DNA from: Spinacia oleracea
Taxonomy: Eukaryota; Streptophyta; Magnoliopsida; Caryophyllales; Amaranthaceae
Reading direction: 5' to 3'
Length of the DNA stretch: 64,000 nt
Assembly: GCF_020520425.1 (NCBI RefSeq)
Contig: NC_079492.1
Coordinates: forward strand, 139,194,361-139,258,360
In this document: positions 10,477 through 23,232 of the stretch, piece after piece
Numbering within the stretch: position 1 is the first letter of the stretch
Layout: the number at the start of each line of letters is the position of its first letter
The notes under the pieces: generated by a model
What the model was told of the DNA's origin: nothing
Databases searched by the model: none
The model's input: only the letters and a program-made list of their open reading frames with translations
Program-made: the position numbers and the translations under genes

Positions 10477-12922
10477 TTTTTACGCAGAAATAGGAAATAT
10501 ATTAGTAGGAGGTAACTAGGACCTCATGAACCAGAAAGTATAGTTACAAAGGTGCCAAAAGCAGCCCATAGTCAAACCCAAAAACTTGTAATCACGACTA
10601 TGGCTGAGACCAGGATAAAGCTTAAAATGTTTAGCATAATACAAAAGCAAATTAGGGAAATTAGAGCAGTTAGCAATATAATCATTGATCTTCAAACCCA
10701 ACTCGAAACAGGAACTCAAGGCTAGACTGCATTGACTGGGACCAACTCCTTCTCATAGGCTTCCCTTACATTAGTAGGAGGCTGAAAATGGTAGACCTTT
10801 GGAACAGTCATGATGCGTCCAATTTCAGCGAGGCCATGAGCAACTTGGTTAACATCTCGTTTGACATGAAGGAGAGAAACACACCAGTTCCTCCTTAGGA
10901 GTGAAACAATATCATTGATGATAGGAGCTAGATGATGATCTTGGTAGCCCTTTGGATTCTCTAACATGTATTTTAAAGCCGCCGCATCTATCTCCAATTC
11001 CAGATGAGTAATCTTCCTCTCCCAAGCAATCAGAAGCCCTTCCTTAACTGCAGTTAATTCCGCTGAAGCAGGACCAAGAGATTTGAAGCGAATGGAGAAA
11101 CCAATATGCCAAAGGCCTCTATCACATTTGATCACACCACCTCCTCCAACATTGTCAATATCAATCCAGGAACCGTCAGTGTTCAATTTGAAAAAAGAGA
11201 CTTGAGGGGGAGCCCACTTCCTTGGTGATGGAGGATTAGCAGAAGAGCTGGCTTCAGTTTCATCGGAAATAGACTGCACCAAAGTGTTAGAGAAAGTGTA
11301 GTCTGCCCAGAATCTATTATAAAGGCTAGCACTGCTTCCCATTTTCAGCTTAAAGACAACATCGTTTCTATAAGACCATATGTGCCAAATTGCAATTGAA
11401 AAAATTCTTTGCCATTGATTAGACCCATTTAAATTATAAGCCACCCACTCATGCCAAGACAAGGAGTAGAATTTGATAAATTCAAGATCAAAAACTGAAG
11501 AATGACATTGAAAAAGCATAGACCAGAACGCAGAAGTACTATAGCAATCTCTAAAAAGATGTAAATTGTCTTCAGTGGAAGTGGTGCACCTGATACAGAT
11601 AGGATTGAAATTCTGGATTTTAACAGCTAGAGTTTGAGCTACAGGAAGAATGGAGTGACAGACATTCCAAAGTAACATCTTATATTTATAAGGAATGTTG
11701 ATTTTCCAGAGTTTTTTCCAGCAAACATTAATAAGACAAGCATTGGAATGGGGGCTAGCAGTAGAATTATATGCTGACTTAATGGTAAAGGTTCCTTTTT
11801 TATCCAAAGTCCATCTTAGTGAATCCTTGGCAGCAGTTAAAGTTGAGAGGGGAGTAGCCTTTATGATACTGCAAATATGAGAGGGGAGTAAATGCTGGAT
11901 TCTAGTAAGATCCCAAGAGTTATTTTTAATAATATGGGAAACCCTCAGGTGGGCAAGTGATTCAGGAATAACAATATTAGGAAGCTGATAAAGAGGGCAT
12001 TGACCAACCCAATGATTGAACCAAAGAGAAGTGTCTTCACCATTCCCAATACTAATAATCATGCCTTTTTTAACAATTTCCCTTCCTTTGAGAATATCTT
12101 TCCAAATAGAAGAAGAGTTGGAATTTGGGAAACAGTCATTGAAATTTGAGGCTTTTAAATACCTAGAACTTAGGATTTTAACCCAAAGTTTATCAGGTTG
12201 AGTAAGGATTTTCCAACCTAATTTAGCCATAAAAGCAAGATTCCATCGTTTTAAATTTCTAATTCCCAATCCCCCCAGATTGATAGGATCACAAACTCTA
12301 TCCCAACTGGTTCTCGGGATATACCTAGACCTATCCACCCTATTCCACATGAATTTTTTGCATCTAGACTCAAGCTCTTGGATAACAGTAGCAGGGAGGA
12401 TGCAGGTTTGCATTTCATATAATGGATAAGCATTAAGAACAGATTTGATAAGTGTACACCTACCTGCCATATTGAGAAGTTTAGCCTGCCACCCTCTAAT
12501 CTTAGAGGTAGTTTTATCTAAGAGGTTAAAAAAATCACCTTTTTTAAGTCTAATAGGGGATATATTGCAACCAAGATACTTACCAAAGGAAATAGTGTCC
12601 TTAAAGGGACACACCATTCGAATAGAGTTCCTAACATTGAAATTTGTTTTCTTTGGGAAGATAATGGATGATTTATCATAATTAACATTTAACCCTGAAA
12701 TTTTCCCAAATTCTTGTAAGCATTGAAGCATTACATCAATGTTAGTGGTGGTTGCCGTCCCAAATAGGAAAACATCATCAGCATAGAAAAGATGGGAAAT
12801 AGACACCTCTTTAGATATGCGCAATGGTTTCCAAAGTTTTTCAGAAACTCTACCTTCTATCATGTGAGAGAGTCTTTCTAAGCAAAGAACAAAAATATAG
12901 GGAGATAAAGGATCCCCTTGAT
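10477..12922 (-). mobile_element. 5'-truncated L1-type LINE with 19-bp target duplication
   Basis: The insertion is bounded by identical 19-bp direct repeats, CCCCTTAGTATTACTACTT, at 10458-10476 and 12923-12941. On the minus strand it runs from inside the reverse transcriptase coding region to a short poly(A) (seven T on the plus strand at the left end). Truncation at the 5' side, an A tail and a long variable target duplication are the marks of target-primed reverse transcription. The open reading frame is uninterrupted, so the insertion is probably young. Confidence 0.95.
10722..12922 (-). CDS. LINE ORF2 fragment: reverse transcriptase C-terminal half, zinc finger and RNase H
   Basis: An uninterrupted frame of about 733 codons opens directly at the truncation point with DQGDPLSPYIFVLCLERLSH; the first ATG (12863) is internal and not a real start. 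In order: the RT motif HLFYADDVFLFG; the LINE RT thumb and connection region; a zf-RVT zinc knuckle (CIRCTTSTEDNLHLFRDC); and an RNase H domain with NTDGS, SAELTAVKEGL and LEIDAAAL, carrying its catalytic acids. The endonuclease, ORF1 and first RT motifs are missing, so it cannot act alone. A C-terminal plant-type RNase H is usual in this L1 lineage. Stop at 10722. Confidence 0.93.
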
Positions 12923-12941
12923 CCCCTTAGTATTACTACTT

Positions 12942-13940
12942 CGTAACATCATGCTCTGGTTCTACAAGTATCACATCATACTTTGGTTCTTGCAAGTAAT
13001 TTCTCAATTAAATTGTTTTATGATATAGCCATGACAATGCTGGTTTGGACAAATTTGGTATAGGAATTAACTGGAACTTGGACTATAGAATTCCATGGGT
13101 TAGATTTCAATCCGCCTTTCAAGTTAGTGCCCGAACTCTATTTTATTTGCATATTAATTTGTTGGCTCTTTGTTGGAATAAAATCATCCTTAGTTGTTAG
13201 ATATACTCCGTATTACTTACCAAACAGAGTAGGATGATTGACATGATTAAAGGAGTGAAAGTGATGTCATGTTTCCATACACTATATTCCACTTTTGTTA
13301 AAACCCATATTTTTAGTCAACTGGGACTATAATTTTATGCACAATTTACCATGCATTCTGATATTGACCATAAATTTACGATTTAAAGTCGATACCAACA
13401 TTTGCAACTCCATGAAACTGTGATACGGAAATGGAATAACTAAACAATGACAAATACTTAACAAAGAAGTAATATAATGCATGATTGAATATCATAATAA
13501 AATTCTCCTTTCTTAATCTTGGAATTCTTTCTACTTCTCTCTCTATATTCTTCTGCATTCTTCTTCTCTGAATCTCATTCTTCATTTCTGTTCTAAGTGT
13601 CTGATCTTCATTCTGAAAGATCGACTTGCAGCTGAGGTATATCCCTCCTGCATCAACTTGCTACTAGTCTCAAGTACATGAACATCAATTATGGCGTGGC
13701 CATTTCTGCAATCTGTCAGAGTTAAAAACTCTTCAGCCATAAAAGGAGGTTAAAAATAGGGGATGGGGGATCTAATATTAGTTACTGGCTATTACAACAA
13801 AATAGGCACGAATAATAATGGACAAACGCAGGATCCTGAAAAAGACGCCTCATTCGGACGACATTGCATAACTGCTGTATGATTTAGCAGCTTTTGAGTT
13901 GACAGGGGAGCTTCTATTCGTATGATGAGATACGAACCTG
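12942..13940. other. Intergenic between LINE and PP1 3' end
   Basis: No gene recognised. A stretch at 13395-13490 resembles 5910-6005 in PIAL intron 1 (both contain GCAACTCCAT and end ATGCATGATTG), so the pair may be an eroded dispersed repeat. The PP1 3' UTR should start just left of 13941 and run leftwards. Confidence 0.4.
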
Positions 13941-16900
13941 CTAACCTTTCCCGCCCTGAGATGTCCGGAAATTTAAATTAGCTTTAGTACCACAAACAAC
14001 GAAAATTAATTAAATGAAGCAAAATAAGTTGGTAAGTAATCGAATTATCCTGTTACGACTGACCAATAACATAATTCACTGACAAGAATTGACAACTACA
14101 ACTTCATCTGTAACTGAAGCATTCTTACCTTCCGCGGGGGAGTCCCAGGTCTCAACATATGATTATTAAAATCAAGTTTTCCTTTCTTTTCACAAGCTTT
14201 GAGGATCTGAAACGAACATGTCAGAGAATCATCCACGCTCATCATTGCTCCAGCATTATCAAACTCCCCACAGTAATTCGGTGCTGAGAATATGGTCACG
14301 AGCTGGCGATTGGCGAAAAATTCATAACCATCTTCCACAACCTGATTATTTATGAACCAGCAAGGAGAAATAAGTGGGCAATAATTTCCTACCCAGACTT
14401 GGATGCTTTGCATTTACTAAACAAGTGATAAACTTTATTTCCTCCCCTCAAAATTAAATACCCTTCTTATCTAAGGCTCCGTTTGTTTCTACTCCTTTTT
14501 TTTTTTTTTGTTAAGGGTGGAAAACTACTTTCCCAAAGGCGGAAAAGAACTTTTCTTTTTTAAAAGAAAGAATGCCACATTTTCTTCTCTAATCTCTTCC
14601 AGTTCGTTTTCTCTCCTCCTATCCATCTTTTACTTCCATTTCTATGTTTCCTTTTTCTTTATAACTTTTCTTGCAAGGACACAAACTAATGAAATTGCAT
14701 GGAAAATGTTTTCTGTAAGTGACAAATCAATTTGTTCAAACAAAGGAAGAAAACCCCTCAAAAGGGCAACGACAACAGACAAATCATAACCATGAAAATA
14801 TTGACGAACCAAAACTTCAAGCCAGGATCATTGACAAATCTGGCTAATGGAACTTAAACCAACAGATCAAATAATTAAAAAAAAGTGGAACCTGAGGACT
14901 CATTGTGCCATAAATAACACGAGCAGAAATCAGAACCACAGGCTAAAATATGTTTAGAAGCAGCAGGAGGCTAGTCAAAAAATTAATCGAGATGATGATG
15001 CAAGGGACCATAAAAAGAAAGCCAAAGAAAATGTGCCATATGATTTTTTTTATGCAGCAAACTCCCCGAAAAGCTGCAACAGAACTCTCCGAGTAGTGTT
15101 TGATTCGCAAATTTCTGTTCTGAGCTATGAGGTATAGGTTTGCAATGAGTGAAACCCATACCATGTATTTGGTTCACAAAATTATGTAAATTTAGGCCCA
15201 TAACTCAAAACCATATGTATTTGGCTCATAGCCTCGTATTATAAACCTCTAAGAATTTAAACAGAGTAGTTACCTTAATAGGTCAATAATAAGTAACCAT
15301 TATGGTAAAATGAGTAATGAAACATCTTCTCGATCCAATCCAATTTGTGGGTGCATCTATCATTATCAGACCCATTTGATAATCTTTAAAGGTTCAGGTT
15401 GTTACTTCGTTCTGATTCTCATAATCTTCTCTTGCCTGGCTGTCTGCGACTACTACTCCTTATTTACTCATCTAACTATCAATATAACTTCAACTGAGCT
15501 AAATTTCTTTCATTTGACTTCAATACAGAGCATTTTGTGGCTAGTTGCTAGTGTCATGAGTAGTGAGACGATTAACTTCAAAAGGAGTGTGTTCACAAGT
15601 ATCCCCCCCCCCCATTGCCATTTCTCTCTTACACCTCACTTCCTTCCAATTTCAAGGAACCCATACTAAAAAATGGCAACTGATACCGAGTGATAATTAT
15701 TTCTCCCTTACTTCTATCAATCATACCTATCGTTGAATTCTATTGAAAGCTAGCTGCAAATGTCAGAAAGTTGGAGATGCATGGCATGCATTCAGAAGGG
15801 GCTAGATACTTACTGGCAGTTTAATGTTGACCTGGAAGAGAGGGGGAGGGGGAGGAATTGAAAAGTTAAAGGAACAAACGTTAATCATTGATGACACCTT
15901 TACTTTTAATCTCCAAAGAAGACTCCAAGAAACTGCTCACGAAAACCATTAAGGATGAGTTGATAGACTTTTGCAGTTACTTAGCCCATTGCACCAAGCA
16001 GTCTAGTTAGGCAAGTCCAATCCTCCTTCCAGTTATTATTTCAAGAGAGCCAGCAAAGCTTGGTTGTCTCAGGCTTTCAGCTCAGTAACTACCCTAGCAC
16101 ATGCTCTAAGCAAGCTCACGCCAATCTACTTCTATGATTGTAATCCAGCTCGGAACCTCAAATAAAATCCAAGACTGTATTCGCTTTCTGCCACTGTTTG
16201 AGTTAGCTTTTGAAACTCATTTTAACAAAAAAAATGTCTTGATAGCTGGTAAGTGAATAATACTAGAACAGAACCCTGCATTTAGCCAGCTTGTTTCTCC
16301 AACTAGAAGCAAGAAAATCAATAGATGGGATCTCAAATCAGCGTATCAGGCAAATTCGCATTTTCCTGGACTTTTGCATATTTTGGATTTCTCTTCCTAA
16401 GGTATCATCTCAATGTGGTCACTGTTGCACTCTGGCCATACTTCATCTAAGATTTAGTTAAACTTATCATTTGTCAAACTTTTTGCCACAGCACTTTAGC
16501 TCGATACTCTAAAAAGCATAATATACTACTGATACCAAATATCAGCGACAGGCAGCCAGGCTATGATTGATGATACTGTAACTAAAGCTTGAAGAAAATA
16601 TTCAATTCATACGATGAGGAACAAGCTAATACATCAGGATCCAATTCATCCACAAGACCACAACCAGCATCCGGTATTTGTGCTGATTTTGCAATATAAA
16701 CAAATCATTGCAGAAACCACTCTAACTAATAAGACTAGCTTTAAGATGTTCATTGGACTTCAAGTACCAAGAATCCAAGAAAAGACATTAACTATGGTCC
16801 TTTATAAGCTGTAAATAAGCTCTAACACGTGGAATTCAGTACGAAGTTCAAAAAAAAAACCTACATTGTCTTAAAACAGCTAAACAGTTCAGCTTACCCT

Positions 16901-19900
16901 TCCAATATGTTTGCGGTTTTCAATCCCTGCAGGCTCTTTAAATGTTAATGTTACGTCGTCACATCCCATATTATATGAGGAGAGATTAAAAAGGCAATCT
17001 CTTATGCATATTTCACTTAATGCACACTACGCACTAGACCACAAACATCGGGATGTTCATTTACAAATTGCAGTCCCTAAAAGTCAAAAGGCAGTGAACA
17101 TAACTATCCTGTTTTTCTCTTTACTTACAACATTCAGCCTAGAGAATACTCGTAGGCAAACAATTATACGCCGTCATATCAAATTAAGGGGATTACATTC
17201 ATTTTTGAGGTGAACAGCACACACGGTGTTAGGGTATCAAGTTCCAAACTTCCAACCCAAAACCACATTGGTAATAGGTCTCATTCCTGATTGCAAGCCC
17301 ACACACCACGCACACCAAAAATCCCCTTAATATCATACAATGCATTATGACCACCAGCAAATCCAGATATATTATTGAAAACACAATCAGCTGTAAAAGA
17401 GCTTACAGTGGTAAAACTATGCTATATATTAAAGCAGCCACCTAGATCACATGGAATGATATTTCATTTCTCCACAATAGTAAAACCTTCGTAACCCATT
17501 AATTGTGATGGTTCAGTAGCAAAGGAACTTAGGAAGTATAAATGACTCACATAGGCTTACCTCAAGATTAGATCAATGATATCCAAATCAGACGAGAGTA
17601 CGAGACATCAGAAATGCTAAAATAAAATGTAGATACTATGTATTCTTTGCTTCGTGCACAAAAAGCAATTACTCCAGCAATTTATAAAATAATAATGCCC
17701 CTAAGCTTCTCCACCAAGAAATAAAAAATATAGTTACAGTATCAATCGTTAACTCTAATCAAATCTCCCAAAATTTCAACTTTTCTTCCCCTAAAAGCTA
17801 GACAAAGGCAAACCATTGCAGTGATCCCTTTTAATGCAAGAAGGGTAGATAGGAAACCATGCACTGCAAGCATATACATGCGTACACCATCCCCTCAAAC
17901 AAGGAATTTGTAAACAATCAGTGGGCTTCCTTTTATACCCTGTATATAATTGCAATCAATAAAAAAGAGGGGGGGAATCTAGGATGCAGCTATTACAGAA
18001 AAACTCACTATTAATACCCACTTCTAGATGCAACAACACATCAAACATCAACAAGAAATCATACTGAGAAGCAGTTACCTGATGAGCTCGGCATACTAGA
18101 TCGATGTCATGCTTCTGAAGAAATTCTGAGACAGTGTCCGCTCCAAAAGTGAATGAGACCCCTCTATCATTCTCACCCCAGCCACCAAGTTCCTTCTCAG
18201 GGTCAGCCCACAACAAATCACAAAGAAGGCCCTGATCTGGGACGTCCGCTGGTCGAGATAAATTCCTGATCTGATCAAAATTTTTCAAATCGGGTGACAG
18301 TCCTCCATGCATGCAAAGGATCTTTTCATCGACAAGTGCAGCAACAGGCAGGCAATTAAAACAGTCTGTGAATGCTTTCCAAAGACGAACATTATACCTC
18401 CTCTTGCACTCGTCATAAAACCCGTATATGCGATTTATTGAAGCACATTCATGGTTTCCCCTAAGAAGAAAGAAGTTTTCCTTATACTTTATCTTGTATG
18501 CGAGAAGAAGGCAAATGGTCTCTATGCTCTGCTTACCACGGTCTACATAATCTCCCAAAAATAAATAATTCGCCTCAGGCGGTAAGCCCCCGTATTCAAA
18601 CAACCGAAGCAGATCAGAAAACTGACCATGAATATCTCCTGAAGCAGCAATTAATCACATTAGGAATTCCGTAAGACCAAATATTTGTAACATAAAATTG
18701 AGCTAAACTGCTTGAAAGCACAAGTAACTCCTCCAGTCCATAACAAGTTATGAACATGTGCAGAAGGAAACATGATGTTAAAGAATACAACATAATCAGC
18801 TCTCATAGTCATAACACATGTCCAAAACAAGCAAATTTAGCATGATCATGTTAAAAATGGACGAGCATGATCTTATTCATTTGAATCAATTTTGTGCATA
18901 CTATCCCCATTAGTTATAGCAATTTATTAATAAAAAAAAGTAAGCAGATTAGACGGAAGTGGTGCTAAGCAGCGTGATAGCACGGATAATTCTTCTGGTC
19001 AACAAAAAGTTACGAACATGCGTGGATGGATTCATGGTAATAAACATAATCAGCTCAACCTACGCATTGCCAAAGGCAGCAAAATTAGCACGTCCATATT
19101 AAAAATGCACAAAGAGAATGATCTTATTCATTTGAATCAATTATGTGCATAGCACACCCCCAGACCCACCAAGGGAAAGTCGACTTCCGATCTGGATGCA
19201 TTTAAACACCATGTTACAAACATGAAGAAAATATATTTGAAATTTTGAACGGAATACATTACTCCCCTTCATACATGATGATCCATGCAATAACTAACGA
19301 TAATAATATAATAGTCTGCTTTATAAAGGTTATATGCTTATATGCAGTTCGATAAAAGGACTATTAAGAAGGAAAACCCTAAACACTGATGAAATTGGAG
19401 ACATCCACCTTATAAACACAGACACCATTTCCCCATCTAATGACCAACAAACTAATTCTTAAAGCAACAGGTTTCAAAACCCACAATTAAGCTTACAGTG
19501 TGATAGCAAGTTCTAATACCCGGAGAACTGGGAATCAAATATGAAAGTGTTACACCATTACCATTACCACTACAACAACCACAACAACACCACCAAAAGC
19601 CTTATTCCCATGAACCAAGACTCTATCTCATCTGGTCATCAACATAAATCCTCTTCCTCTATTTGTTTAACACTAGTGGTGCATGCTCTTGCAAACACAA
19701 TATCTTAAAAGTTAAAAGTATTTTAACCCCCTCCATCTAAGTCATCTTTGGGCCTCCCTAGACTTCTTTAAAAGACCCATTATCCAACCATCGACTCGTC
19801 CACGTTCCTTACCGTTGCATCTAAGTCATGTTTTATTATTTTTATTAGATTCAATTCTCATGCCTTAATACGCGTGTCAGTCTAACACATGACTCCTAAT

Positions 19901-20831
19901 AAAGTACAGAGGGAGTAATAATCTAACAACCAATAAAACAAGTTCCACACTTAGCTTAAAGCAAGTTCTACATGATTAGAAATCAAATCATTTATTCATT
20001 GTGAACCATGTAGCTTAAAGCACACTAGCGATACATAGAGAAAGTGCCGCGCCAAACTATGAATTTTGCCTTTTAATTTGTTCAAACCTAATAAGAAAAA
20101 GGAAGTTGAATATCTAATACCCACACTGTTCAATCTTCACACAAAAACCACAAGAATAACTGCTACTTCCCACTCCAACACCCACCATCTCAAAAATTAA
20201 TATTAATCACTATCACCACATGAGGGACATGCTTATACCACATACCATGATGTAGTGGGCGATCGCCGAATTTACAGCTAAACACAACCTAACCCCATTG
20301 TAGCACAAAAAAATTGTTTCATACTTTCCTCTGCATAAGAGAAGTATATACACTACTCAATTTCTACTTCAAAACAAATGGAAGCTCAGAAAAGTAAATA
20401 GCCCCCAAATTAAAAGCAAATTTCACCAAAAACAAAAGGGGTTTTACTACGATTAGAAAAATCACGCATATATTGGTGTTATTAATCGAAAGGGTTTACA
20501 GGTTTACAACCCTATCCATATCGTTAACCTTCATATTAATTAAACCCCCAAACTCACATGAGCTCAAATATAACAAATTTACAGCCCCAAACTTTTCAAA
20601 TTCAATATCTAAAAAATAAACAAATTTGAAATTTATTTACCAAGAAATCATACCGCAAATCTTAATAGGAGCTTCAAGTTCAAGGAGATTAGGTTGACTA
20701 AGAAAAATATCTTTAGAAGCAACACAAAGCTGGCGAATCTCAGCCTCGGGAAGGTGAACCTGTTTCACCGTTCTCCCATTCTTAGCATCAAGTAACCGCC
20801 GTATGATTTCATCAAGCACCCCAACATCCAT
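13941..20831 (-). CDS. TOPP: Serine/threonine-protein phosphatase PP1 catalytic subunit (TOPP type)
   Basis: Four coding exons join in frame: 20831-20654, 18638-18079, 14341-14129 and 13955-13941 (TAG stop), 966 nt, 321 residues, normal for PP1. It hydrolyses phosphoserine/threonine using a two-metal centre and is directed by regulatory subunits in nucleus and cytosol. The catalytic motifs are in order: GDIHGQ at the exon 1/2 junction, [46 protein letters not shown], and [16 protein letters not shown] in exon 3. Exon 3 reads on through its GTAAG donor to a false stop at 14096. The correct end uses a 15-nt exon giving GTPPRK-GGKG, the expected PP1 tail. Introns are 2015, 3737 and 173 nt. No defect is seen. 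The paralogue number cannot be assigned. Confidence 0.97.
14342..18078 (-). other. PP1 intron 2 (3.7 kb)
   Basis: A large intron between the exons ending RAHQ and starting VVEDGYEF. I saw no coding sequence of another gene in it. It contains a C10 run at 15603-15612 and T-rich tracts (e.g. 14492-14510). Confidence 0.85.
18639..20653 (-). other. PP1 intron 1 (2.0 kb)
   Basis: Splits the GD of the first catalytic motif: exon 1 ends APIKIC plus one base and exon 2 starts by completing GDIHGQ. Two stretches in it, 18820-18890 and 19075-19150, repeat the phrase CTTATTCATTTGAATCAATT with similar flanks, a diverged local duplication of about 250 bp. No gene inside. Confidence 0.8.
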
Positions 20832-21080
20832 CTTCAGCCGTCAAAAAACCAATCTTTCTGATCAAGCAATCAACTCTTACAGCAGACCTGCGTCGCAGAG
20901 GATTCTGGCCGATCAACTCTCACAAAACGAGGTCGTTTAATTATGAGTGGCCGCCATTTTTGAGGCAGAGATAGTTGCTCTGTTTCCCTCTCTTGTTTTC
21001 GTGTGACCGTTGTTGGGTTATTTGGCCTTTTGGTGTGAGAAGAACGGAGGAAGGAGGGGGACTCGAAAAATACGATGACC
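20832..21080 (-). promoter_or_regulatory. PP1 5' leader and proximal promoter
   Basis: Sequence directly upstream of the PP1 start codon. The leader should include 20832 to about 20950, but no TATA box or start site can be fixed by eye. Confidence 0.3.
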
Positions 21081-21247
21081 TAATTTAGGTTTTTAGGGAA
21101 AACGAAAACCCTATCTTTTGAAAATTTGTTAAATTGTAAATTTGTAATCGTTTCTTAATGAAGTCAAGACGTGTCATGTGGGCCTTGTGGGGTAAAAGTT
21201 AAACATATCTCGGTTAAATGCTCCGGCCTCCGGGCGATTACTTTTGC

Positions 21248-21285
21248 GTGGACCTAGTCCACAATCATATTAATGTGGACCCAAA
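21248..21285. repeat. GTCCAC...GTGGAC hairpin
   Basis: Imperfect palindrome AGTCCACAATCATATTAATG plus TGGAC. Similar palindromes occur at 22022-22052 and 61334-61364. They may be ends of one eroded foldback element at 21230-22080, or separate copies of a short repeat. Confidence 0.4.
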
Positions 21286-21339
21286 TCATTCATTTCTCCG
21301 GCACTCTTTTGAGGTATATAAAGACTTTTATGGTTCATA

Positions 21340-21812
21340 TCTATTACTATATACTAAAAGAGACACCATGAATGACACGTGTCATTTCCTGGTGAAATTT
21401 TTTTCCGCCAAAAACTCTTTCCTAAAAAGACATAATTATTTTATTTTATTTTATTTTCTCTCCTTTTGTATTAATGTTTATATATGGAAAAAAATATTAT
21501 GGAATATGTAATTATTAAAATTTTGGTAAAATTTTAGTCAAACTGTCATATATATCAATAATAGAAAATATTCTTACTCGATATTTTGGTCAAATTAGCA
21601 TATTAAATATATCAAATATTTAAGTCATATCATCATATTAAACATATAAAATATATAATACGTAGTAAGTTAAAATATGATGTAATGAGTACATTCGAGA
21701 TTATTAATTACGCAATAGATTTAAGGGATAAATAATTCAATTAATTTTTTTATTAAAAAGATGGTCAAATAATAATTTTCAAATATCCGTGCGTGCACGG
21801 GACCTAATCTAG
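21340..21812 (+). mobile_element. Non-autonomous Helitron
   Basis: Starts with TC after an A, ends in CTAG before a T, with a short GC hairpin (CCGTGCGTGCACGG) about 8 bp before the end; these are Helitron end rules. No terminal inverted repeats or target duplication. The 473-bp body codes for nothing. Its 5' region (ACCATGAATGACACGTGTCA) is shared with the copy at 58155-58461. Confidence 0.8.
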
Positions 21813-22149
21813 TATTGACAATATATCAAATTTGTTAGATATAGTACCCATTTTTTTAAATCATAGTAAACCTAAGTTTTAAAAGTGAATTGTGACTTAA
21901 AATTAACATTATTCAAGCACATCATGTATCGACGACACCAATTTGATATTTTTTTCTCATAATAATCTTAATAAACATGACAAAATAAATTATGAACAAG
22001 TTGTTGACATTCTTCTAGGCATGGTCCACAATAAATTTAGTGTGGACCAAGTCCATTTAAGAATTGATGATGCTTCGGAGTACTTGTTCCGAGTTTTTAT
22101 TTTTTTATTTTTAACACAATAATATAATTGATGATACAGTTTTTTATGA

Positions 22150-22590
22150 ACTTGAGTTTTATGAGCGATTTACTTTAATATTGCTTGAAGATTCATAAAT
22201 TCTCAAAATATGTTACTTTTTCATTCTACCGTCCACATCAGCAAAAAAACCGGTCTAATTTTTTTTATAAAATCTACAATAAACCGCTATCTGAAACAAC
22301 GACTTAAAGGGGTAAACCGCTATTTCAGTTCGCAATTTATACCTTTAAACCGTCAATTCAAATGGCGGTTTGTTTTAAAACAAAATCGTCATTTCAATTG
22401 GCGTTTTGTTTTAAAACAAAACCGCCATTTCAATTGCTGGTTCTAAGCTGAACCGGGAAAAAAAAATCTTTCTTCCATGCTGACGTGGACGGTATGGAGG
22501 AAAATAAGTTAGAAAGTGGCGTATTTTGGGAATTATTGGATCTTTAAGCAATGTTGAAGGAAATCGCTCGAGTTTTATGGAAACTTACCA
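22150..22590. mobile_element. Mutator-like foldback MITE
   Basis: Long inverted repeats: the left arm (about 22165-22250, with ATTGCTTGAAGAT then TACCGTCCACATCAGC) matches, inverted, the right arm (about 22475-22585, with GCTGACGTGGACGGTA then ATCTTTAAGCAAT). Arms of 100 bp or more without coding sequence fit small Mutator-like elements. The middle (22310-22440) has repeated ACCGCCATTTCAATTGGCG-like units. Outer limits and the 9-bp target duplication were not determined. Confidence 0.65.
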
Positions 22591-22623
22591 AATAATTTAT
22601 GGGTTTCAAAATTTTATCAAATA

Positions 22624-23232
22624 CTCCCTCCATCCCGGAATAAAACGCTCTTCTTATAAGGTCGTCTCGAATTACTTGCAACGTTTCTAAAAATGGAAAT
22701 TTTTATTAGTATTATATCAATTTTTCACTTACTCAATGACCCACCTACATCCCTACTCCCTAAAATAAACATTAAAAAATACCTCACTATCCCACTATCC
22801 CACTATCTATATTAAATAAATACTCAACTACCCCACTATCCCACTATCTATATTGAAAAAAAATACTCTATTACCCACTACTACCTCCGTTTCGAAATAA
22901 TAGAGACACTTTGGCTTTTGACATTATTCAGAAAATGTAATTTGACTATCATTTGTGATTTACGGATAAGAAAAAAAAAATAGTCGTGTGGGGTCTTGTT
23001 TGATTCGCCTCGATATGTACCTTTAGCGTATCAATTTTTTATGAAGTAATTTTTACTAATATAAAATTAGAGATATTAATGTCCAACATTTACATTGGCA
23101 AGCGTGAAAAGACAAATTGTCTCAATTATTTCGAAACGGAGGGAGTACCATCTAATTAAATAATAAGTCAATTACAATGCATTAAACTCTGTACTGGTCA
23201 AAGCGTTTCGAGTATTCCGTGACGGATGAAAG
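22624..23232. mobile_element. Stowaway-type MITE split by another MITE
   Basis: Outer ends CTCCCTCCATCCCGGAATAAA and complement, with TA flanks at 22622-22623 and 23233-23234. A second MITE (22884-23145) lies inside, so the outer copy inserted first. The left half has repeats of CACTATCCCACTATC. Confidence 0.75.
22884..23145. mobile_element. Stowaway-type MITE nested in another
   Basis: A 262-bp element with ends CCTCCGTTTCGAAATAAT and complement, TA on both sides (22882-22883 and 23146-23147), inside the MITE at 22624-23232. Confidence 0.8.

Noticed and set aside
14096-14413. PP1 ending in the read-through tail [12 protein letters not shown], and starting upstream at 14413
   Set aside because: A GT donor at RK and a 15-nt exon giving the family tail, and an AG acceptor at 14342, show that both extensions are intron sequence.
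16614-17213. Frames of 66 and 100 codons in PP1 intron 2
   Set aside because: No similarity to any family and no splice context; chance frames in an intron.
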